From Amycolatopsis vancoresmycina (GTDB lineage: Bacteria; Actinomycetota; Actinomycetes; Mycobacteriales; Pseudonocardiaceae): a DNA stretch of 64,000 nucleotides. Positions 58,909 to 64,000 of this stretch are shown here, piece by piece. Position 1 is the stretch's first letter, and the number at the start of each line of letters is the position of its first letter. Location of the stretch: contig NZ_JNYY01000004.1 in the NCBI RefSeq assembly GCF_000716785.1, positions 124,001 through 188,000 on the forward strand. The letters run 5' to 3'. The position numbers and the translations under genes are program-made. Under the pieces are notes generated by a model. It was not told the origin of the DNA. It did not search any database and was given only the letters and a program-made list of their open reading frames with translations.

Positions 58909-59405
58909 TTCCGTCTCCCCAGTACGAGTTCCAGCGCGTTCTTGAGCCCGCGGCCGGTCAGCGGCGGCACGACCTGCCCGGCGCCGACGACGACCAGGTA
59001 CAGCGCCCGCGCGAGATCCGCGTCGCCGCTGATCTCGGTCAGGTAGGCGACGCGGGTGGCGTCCACGCGCTCCTGGACCGCGCGCGCTTCGGCGTCCTGC
59101 AGGGCCCACGCCCGGACGGCGATCTCCAGCTCCGGGCCGGGTCCCGGCGCGAGGACCAGGCTCAGCAACACGTGCAGCCGGTCCTCTCCCGCCCCTTCGG
59201 CCTGCTCCACGAACCGCGTGGTGCGTTCGGTTTCGAAGTGCTCCAGCAGGGCCGTGCGGTAGCCGCCCATGCCCTTGAAGTGGTGGTAGAACGAGCCTTT
59301 CGACAGCCCGAGCCGCTCGGCGAGCCGCTCGATCGTCACCGCCGGGGCGCCCTGCTCCGCCAGCAGCACCAATCCCGCGTCCAGCCAGTCCCGCTTGCCC
59401 GCCAT
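58905..59405 (-). CDS. TetR-family transcriptional regulator
   Basis: 166 residues from ATG 59405 (MAGKRDWLDAGLVLLAEQGA); ATG 59411 is also in frame. HTH TIERLAERLGLSKGSFYHHF, and a helical ligand domain. The palindrome at 59411-59427 ends 6 nt before this start codon, so the regulator very likely represses itself and the downstream DUF2867 gene. Confidence 0.9.
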   Translation of the reverse strand: MAGKRDWLDAGLVLLAEQGAPAVTIERLAERLGLSKGSFYHHFKGMGGYRTALLEHFETERTTRFVEQAEGAGEDRLHVLLSLVLAPGPGPELEIAVRAWALQDAEARAVQERVDATRVAYLTEISGDADLARALYLVVVGAGQVVPPLTGRGLKNALELVLGRRK

Positions 59406-59410
59406 GGCCA

Positions 59411-59427
59411 TACCATACCGTATGGTA
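59411..59427. promoter_or_regulatory. Palindromic TetR operator
   Basis: TACCATACCGTATGGTA is a perfect inverted repeat of 8 + 1 + 8 bp. It touches the TetR start region on the minus strand, the expected place for autoregulation. A+T-rich half-sites stand out from the local G+C content. Confidence 0.8.
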
Positions 59428-59436
59428 CGTTCTGCA

Positions 59437-59458
59437 GTCACGGAAAAATTTCTGTGAC
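59437..59458. terminator. Inverted repeat after the enoyl-CoA hydratase
   Basis: GTCACGGAAA and TTTCTGTGAC are 10-nt inverted repeats with one mismatch around AA, 13 nt beyond the enoyl-CoA hydratase stop on the minus strand. It may end that transcript, or be a second regulator site, since it is also within 35 nt of the TetR operator. Confidence 0.45.
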
Positions 59459-59471
59459 GAACCGGGACGGT

Positions 59472-60239
59472 TCAGTCCGGCCAGGAGGGCTTGCGCTTCT
59501 CCAGGAAGGCCGCCATACCCTCGCGTGCGCCGGGCAGCTGCGACGCCGCGGCCATGACCTCCAGCGCGATCGCGTACGCGTCGGCTTCGGGCCGGTCGAG
59601 CTGGGCGTAGAGCGTCACCTTACCCATCGCCTTGCTGGCGCGGCTGCCGCGCGTCGCACGGGCCAGCAGCTCCGCGACGGCGTCGTCCAGCTGCTCGTCG
59701 GGGACGACCCGGTTGACCAGGCCCCAGTCCAACGCCGTGGGCGCGTCGATGACGTCGCCGGTCAGCGCCAGCTCCATCAGCCGCTTGCGGCCGATCGACC
59801 GCGCCACCGGCACCGCCGGCGTGTGGCAGAACCAGCCGCCCTTGCCGCCCGGCAGCGCGAACCCCGCCGACTCGGCGGCCACCGCCAGGTCGCACGACGC
59901 CACCAGCTGGCAGCCCGCCGCGGTGGCCAGGCCGTGCACCCGCGCGATGACGACCTGCGGGATCGACTGCATCGTGTGCATGAGCTCCGTGCACAGCGTC
60001 AGCAGCTCGCGCACGCCCATCAGGTCGCGGGCGGCGACGTCGCCGAAGTCGTGGCCGGCCGAAAACACCGGGCCGTCGCCGGCCAGCACGACACCGGTCG
60101 CGTCGGACGTGCCGGCCTCGCGGAAGGCCGCGAGCAGCTCGGCGAGGTGGTCCGCGGACAGCGAATTGCGCCGCGCCGCCCGGTTCATGGTGATCGTGAC
60201 GGTGTCGCCGTCGCGCTTCACGAGGAGGTGCTGGTACAT
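59472..60239 (-). CDS. Enoyl-CoA hydratase/isomerase
   Basis: 255 residues of the crotonase fold. VITMNRAARRNSLSADHLAE, then FSAGHDFGDVAARDL, binds the CoA oxyanion region, HGLATAAGCQLVASCDLAVA is the central helix with its Ala-Gly-Gly-like turn, and ALPGGKGGWFCHTPAVPVAR follows. Fatty acid degradation is the usual role. It overlaps the GlxA-type regulator stop by 22 nt, which suggests joint transcription. Confidence 0.9.
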   Translation of the reverse strand: MYQHLLVKRDGDTVTITMNRAARRNSLSADHLAELLAAFREAGTSDATGVVLAGDGPVFSAGHDFGDVAARDLMGVRELLTLCTELMHTMQSIPQVVIARVHGLATAAGCQLVASCDLAVAAESAGFALPGGKGGWFCHTPAVPVARSIGRKRLMELALTGDVIDAPTALDWGLVNRVVPDEQLDDAVAELLARATRGSRASKAMGKVTLYAQLDRPEADAYAIALEVMAAASQLPGAREGMAAFLEKRKPSWPD

Positions 60240-61204
60240 GCCTCGACGGTAGCGCCTGCGGACCGGAACGTGCGCCGGTAGCTGTCCGGGCCGACGCCGA
60301 CTTCGGCGCGCATCCGCCGCCGCAGGTTCGCCGCCGTGCCCAGGCCCGACCGCTCGGCGACGCGGTCGACCGGCAGCGACGTCGTCTCCAGCAGCCGCTG
60401 CGCGTACCGGACGCGCTGGACGCGCAGCCAGCGTCCCGGCGTCACGCCGGTGGCCGCGGCGAACTCGCGGTGGAACGTCCGCTCGCTCATCCGCGCGTGC
60501 CCGACCAGGTCCTCGACGCCGATCCCGGCGGCCAGCCGGGCCAGCGCCCAGTCCATAGTGGACGCCAGGCCGGGCTGGGCCGCCGACGGCGGCAGCGGGT
60601 GGTCGACGTACTGCCGCTGGCCGCCCTCGCGCGCCGACGGCATCACGAGCCGGCGCGCCAAGGCAGCGGCGACGTCGGCGCCGTGGTCGCGCCGGACCAG
60701 GTGGAGGCAGAGGTCGAGGCCGCCGACGACACCCGCGGACGTCAGGACGCCGCCGTCGTCGGTGTAGAGCACGTCGCGCTGCAGGTCCGCGCGCGGCGCG
60801 GCGCGAGCGAGCGTGTCGAGGTCACGCCAGTGCGTGGTCGCCGGGCGGCCGTCGAGCAGCCCGGCGGCGGCCAGCGTGAACGCGCCGGAGCACAGCGCGG
60901 CGACGGTCGCCCCGGCCCGGTGCGCCCGGCGCAGCGCCGCGACGGCGGCCGGCGGAACCGGCGCGCCCGGGTCGTCGCGGCCCGGCGCCAGCACGAGGTC
61001 ACAGCCGCCGAGCCCGGCGAGCCCGTGCGTGGCCGCGACGTCACCGAACGGCGACAGGGGCGTGCGGACCCGGCCGGGGCTGCACAGCCGGACCGTGAAC
61101 GGGCCGATCCCGCTGTCGGTCCGGTCCTGGCCCCAGACCTCGCCGAGCACCGCGAGGTCGAACACCCGGGTACCCGGCAGCAGCAGGACGCCGATCGTGC
61201 GCAT
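60218..61204 (-). CDS. GlxA-type transcriptional regulator (DJ-1/PfpI plus AraC HTH)
   Basis: 328 residues from ATG 61204. DJ-1/PfpI domain with ALCSGAFTLAAAGLLDGRP, then AraC HTH pair (GIGVEDLVGHARMSERTFHR, and ERSGLGTAANLRRRMR). The second such regulator in the window. It is co-directional with the enoyl-CoA hydratase and divergent from the isochorismatase-like gene (72-bp gap), which it might regulate. Confidence 0.9.
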   Translation of the reverse strand: MRTIGVLLLPGTRVFDLAVLGEVWGQDRTDSGIGPFTVRLCSPGRVRTPLSPFGDVAATHGLAGLGGCDLVLAPGRDDPGAPVPPAAVAALRRAHRAGATVAALCSGAFTLAAAGLLDGRPATTHWRDLDTLARAAPRADLQRDVLYTDDGGVLTSAGVVGGLDLCLHLVRRDHGADVAAALARRLVMPSAREGGQRQYVDHPLPPSAAQPGLASTMDWALARLAAGIGVEDLVGHARMSERTFHREFAAATGVTPGRWLRVQRVRYAQRLLETTSLPVDRVAERSGLGTAANLRRRMRAEVGVGPDSYRRTFRSAGATVEACTSTSS

Positions 61205-61276
61205 GGCAGGAAAGTACCGCATCGCGCACCTTCTGCCACTCCCCGCGGCCCCGCGCAAGCCGCGAAACTCGACGGC

Positions 61277-61834
61277 ATGACCGAAACGGCACTCATCCTG
61301 ATCGACGTCCAGCGCGGGTTCGACGAGCCGGGCTTCTGGGGTCCGCGCAACAACCCGGGCGCCGAAGCGAACATGAAGGCCCTGCTCGACGCGTGGCAGG
61401 AAAGCCGGCTCCCGGTGGTGCTCGTGCACCACGATTCGCGGGAACCGGGCTCGCCGCTGCGGCCCGGACAGCCGGGCAACGACTTCAAGCCCGAACTCGA
61501 CGGGGCGCGGCCGGACCTGGTGTTCGGCAAGCAGGTCAACTCGGCGTTCCTCGGCGACGTCGACCTCGACGCGTGGCTGCGCAAACGCGGCATCACGAGC
61601 TTCGTCCTGGGCGGCATCCAGACGAACTTCTGCTGCGAAACCACCGCCCGGATGGGCGGGAACCTCGGCTACGACGTGACTTTCGCCCTCGACGCGACGT
61701 TCACGTTCGACCTGCCGGGCCTCGACGGCGACGTCGTGACCGCGGACGAGCTGTACCGCGTCACGGCGGCGAACCTGGCGAACCAGTTCGCCACCGTGAA
61801 GTCCACAAAGGACATCCTGGCCGGGCTCAGCTGA
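61277..61834 (+). CDS. Isochorismatase-like cysteine hydrolase
   Basis: 185 residues from ATG 61277. LILIDVQRGFDE carries the catalytic Asp, VFGKQVNSAFLG the Lys, and GIQTNFCCETTARMG the Cys of the hydrolase triad. Members open amides or vinyl ethers; the substrate is not known. Divergent from the GlxA-type regulator. Its end overlaps the convergent meaA stop by 8 nt. Confidence 0.9.
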   Translation: MTETALILIDVQRGFDEPGFWGPRNNPGAEANMKALLDAWQESRLPVVLVHHDSREPGSPLRPGQPGNDFKPELDGARPDLVFGKQVNSAFLGDVDLDAWLRKRGITSFVLGGIQTNFCCETTARMGGNLGYDVTFALDATFTFDLPGLDGDVVTADELYRVTAANLANQFATVKSTKDILAGLS

Positions 61835-63845
61835 GGCCGTGCCGCTCCCGGACCAGGTCCACGATGCCGGCCATGATCCCGGTGAGCTCGTAGTCCTTGG
61901 GCGTGAACACCCGGGCGACGCCGCGTTCGAGCAGCAGCGCGGCGTCGTCCGGCGGGATGATGCCGCCGACGATCACCGGCACGTCCCCCGCGCCCGCGGC
62001 CCGCAGGCCGTTGACGACCTGCGGGACGACCTCCAGGTGCGAGCCGGAGAGCACCGACAGGCCGACGACGTGCACGCCCTCCTGCACCGCGGCCGCGGTG
62101 ATCTGCTCGGGGGTCAGCCGGATGCCCTGGTAGACGACCTCGAAACCGGCGTCGCGCGCCCGGACGGCGACCTGCTCGGCGCCGTTGGAGTGCCCGTCGA
62201 GGCCCGGCTTGCCGACCAGGATCCGCAGCCGCTCGCCCAGTTCCGCCTCGGTTTCCCGGACCCGCGCGCGCACCCGCTCCAGCTCGGGGTCGCCCGTGCC
62301 GGCGACCGCGGAGGCGGAAACCCCGGTGGGCGCCCGGTATTCGCCGAACACCTCGCGCAGCGCGCCCGCCCACTCGCCGGTGGTCACGCCGGCCCGCGCA
62401 CAGTCCACAGTGGCCTCGAAGAGGTTTTCCGCGGTCTGCGCGCGCTCCTTCAGCGTGGCCAGTGACCGTTCGACGGCGGCGTTGTCGCGCTGGCCACGCC
62501 ATTCCTCGATGGCCTGGATGGCGGCCTTCTCGGCGGCGGGGTCGACCGTCTCGATCGCCTTCGCGCCCTCGGCCTGCAACGGCGACGGCTCGGTCGTCTC
62601 GAACTTGTTCACCCCGACCAGGACGCGCTCGCCGTGCTCCATCCCGCGGCGGTACTCGGCCAGCGAAGCGACCAGCTGCGACTTCATGTAGCCGCTCTCG
62701 ACCGCGGCGACCGCGCCCCCGAGGTCCTGCACGCGGGCGATCTCCTCACGGGCACCGGCCATGATCTCGTCGACCTTGGCCTGGATGACGTGCGAGCCGT
62801 CGAAGATGTCCTCGTACTCCAGCAGGTCGGTTTCGAACGCGAGCACCTGCTGCATCCGCAGCGCCCACTGCTGGTCCCACGGCCGGGGCAGGCCGAGGGC
62901 TTCGTTCCAGGCCGGCAGCTGGATCGCGCGGGCGCGGGCGCCGCGGGAGAGCGACACCGCGAGCATCTCCAGCACGATCCGCTGGACGTTGTTCTCCGGC
63001 TGCGCCTCGGTCAGCCCGAGCGAGTTGACCTGGACGCCGTAGCGCAGGCGACGGGCCTTGGGGTCCGTCACGCCGTAGCGGTCGCGGGTGAGCTCGTCCC
63101 AGAGCGCGGTGAACGCGCGCATCTTGGACATCTCCTCGACGAACCGGACACCGGCGTTGACGAAGAAGGAGATCCGCGCGACGACCTTCGCCATGTCGGC
63201 CTGGTCGACCTGCCCGGAGTCGCGGACCGCGTCGAGCACGGCGATCGCGGTGCACAGCGCGTACGCGACCTCCTGCGTCGGCGTCGCACCGGCTTCCTGC
63301 AGGTGGTAGCTGCAGATGTTGATCGGGTTCCACTGCGGGACGTGGTGCACGGTCCACGCGATCACGTCGGTGATCAGCCGCAGGCTCGGCCCCGGCGGGA
63401 AGATGTAGGTCCCGCGGGACAGGTACTCCTTGATGATGTCGTTCTGGGTGGTGCCGGCGAGCTTCGCGAGCACCTCGTCGACGTCGCGGCCCTCGGCCTC
63501 GGCCTGCTCGCGCGCCACGGAGACGTACAGCGCGAGCAGCCACATGGCCGGCGCGTTGATGGTCATCGACGTGTTGGCCTCGGCGAGCGGGATGCCGTCG
63601 AACAGCTGCCGCATGTCGCCGATGTGCGACACCGGCACGCCGACCTTGCCGACCTCACCGCGCGAGAGCTGGTGGTCCGGGTCGTAGCCGGTCTGGGTGG
63701 GCAGGTCGAAGGCGACCGAAAGGCCGGTCTGCCCCTTCGCGAGGTTGCGCCGGTAGAGCTCGTTCGATGCGGCCGCCGAGGAATGTCCCGCGTAGGTTCG
63801 CATCACCCACGGGCGGTCTCGTTCTCGATCCGTTGGGTACGGCAC
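61827..63845 (-). CDS. meaA: B12-dependent acyl-CoA mutase MeaA (ethylmalonyl-CoA mutase type)
   Basis: 672 residues. The barrel begins with RPWVMRTYAGHSSAAASNEL and TGLSVAFDLPTQTGYDPDH; the C-terminal cobalamin-binding domain has DGHSNG at 550-555 (His552 is the lower cobalt ligand), followed by VHVVGLSVLSGSHLEVVPQV and VIVGGIIPPDDAALL. The insert-containing full-length single chain and the GLDGHSNG form fit MeaA/ethylmalonyl-CoA mutase rather than methylmalonyl-CoA mutase (which has a separate small subunit). The carbonyl reductase ccr expected with this pathway is not in the window. Confidence 0.9.
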   Translation of the reverse strand: MPYPTDRERDRPWVMRTYAGHSSAAASNELYRRNLAKGQTGLSVAFDLPTQTGYDPDHQLSRGEVGKVGVPVSHIGDMRQLFDGIPLAEANTSMTINAPAMWLLALYVSVAREQAEAEGRDVDEVLAKLAGTTQNDIIKEYLSRGTYIFPPGPSLRLITDVIAWTVHHVPQWNPINICSYHLQEAGATPTQEVAYALCTAIAVLDAVRDSGQVDQADMAKVVARISFFVNAGVRFVEEMSKMRAFTALWDELTRDRYGVTDPKARRLRYGVQVNSLGLTEAQPENNVQRIVLEMLAVSLSRGARARAIQLPAWNEALGLPRPWDQQWALRMQQVLAFETDLLEYEDIFDGSHVIQAKVDEIMAGAREEIARVQDLGGAVAAVESGYMKSQLVASLAEYRRGMEHGERVLVGVNKFETTEPSPLQAEGAKAIETVDPAAEKAAIQAIEEWRGQRDNAAVERSLATLKERAQTAENLFEATVDCARAGVTTGEWAGALREVFGEYRAPTGVSASAVAGTGDPELERVRARVRETEAELGERLRILVGKPGLDGHSNGAEQVAVRARDAGFEVVYQGIRLTPEQITAAAVQEGVHVVGLSVLSGSHLEVVPQVVNGLRAAGAGDVPVIVGGIIPPDDAALLLERGVARVFTPKDYELTGIMAGIVDLVRERHGLS

Positions 63846-63938
63846 GGGGCACCTCCGGCGGTGGGCGATCCGTCGAGTGTACCCGCCGGTAACATAGCTG
63901 GGCAGTGGAATCGGACACGTCCGGGTGACGACTGGCGC

Positions 63939-64000
63939 TCAATGCCAGTCCTGCTCCTCCTCGATCAACCGGCAGAGCCGGGCGGCGTCCGGCACGGTGA
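63939..64000 (-). CDS. Partial CDS, C-terminal end
   Basis: The last 62 nt encode on the minus strand a C-terminus with TVPDAARLCRLIEEEQDWH before a stop at 63939-63941. The rest lies beyond the window, so the product cannot be named. It precedes meaA by 93 nt in the same direction. Confidence 0.5.
   Translation of the reverse strand, partial: TVPDAARLCRLIEEEQDWH

Overview
The window is very G+C-rich, uses GTG starts freely, and packs genes with frequent 1-8 nt overlaps. The mycothiol-era actinobacterial set nucS, mec-cysO-cysM, rhomboid-murI-rph-rdgB, clpS-DUF2017, serB-ctaD and meaA points to a Pseudonocardiaceae-type actinomycete, most likely Amycolatopsis. The genus is an inference from gene content and from dispersed intergenic repeats; no 16S gene is present. 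No insertion sequence, prophage or CRISPR array was found.

Layout. 0-12.9 kb is accessory: regulators, a flavin monooxygenase with its TetR gene, a DUF3618 protein, an unusual 74-nt tRNA with anticodon TAG, a tRNA-adjacent trio (resolvase-like protein without the catalytic serine, XRE-TPR regulator with two TTA codons, YdcF-like protein), two AraC-type regulators, an aldo/keto reductase and small secreted or membrane proteins. At 12.9-16.5 kb bcp is followed after 4 nt by a 1036-residue NACHT-LRR protein, the bacterial NLR architecture linked to phage defence.

16.5-33.6 kb resembles, as I recall it, the Mycobacterium tuberculosis Rv1329-Rv1341 neighbourhood: rdgB, rph, cyclic-nucleotide phosphodiesterase-like MBL protein, murI, rhomboid, [inserted arylamine N-acetyltransferase with frameshift, Asp/Glu racemase, MBL protein], cysM, cysO, mec, [inserted diverged copy of the clpS-DUF2017 pair], S58 peptidase, DUF2017, clpS, pncB, [pncA, eda, secreted protein, bioY], dinG. 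CysM/CysO/Mec make cysteine from a protein-bound thiocarboxylate; PncB/PncA salvage NAD; Rph/RdgB serve tRNA maturation and nucleotide-pool cleaning.

33.6-48.4 kb holds small conserved proteins, OsmC, a Pth2-type protein, serB, ctaD, a phosphotransferase, hydrolases, a GNAT, a 21-bp tandem repeat array of two subtypes, an octopine/nopaline-dehydrogenase-family protein, a phosphodiesterase, a trans-sulfuration enzyme facing an Lrp gene, and a translationally coupled LLM oxidoreductase-deaminase-TrmO operon. 48.4-64 kb holds a tandem-fused 3-hydroxyacyl-CoA dehydrogenase, the dhaK-dhaL-dhaM(HPr) operon, a lipoprotein, a sodium:solute symporter with a small membrane partner, a papain-like protein, nucS, a NUDIX hydrolase, a TetR operon with a perfect operator, an enoyl-CoA hydratase, a GlxA-type regulator, an isochorismatase-like hydrolase and the B12-dependent mutase meaA.

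The signals I rate highest are the NACHT-LRR gene, the duplicated ClpS-DUF2017 module, the 21-bp phased repeat array, a highly iterated 13-bp palindrome GTCCA-N3-TGGAC inside coding sequence, and the short-variable-arm tRNA.
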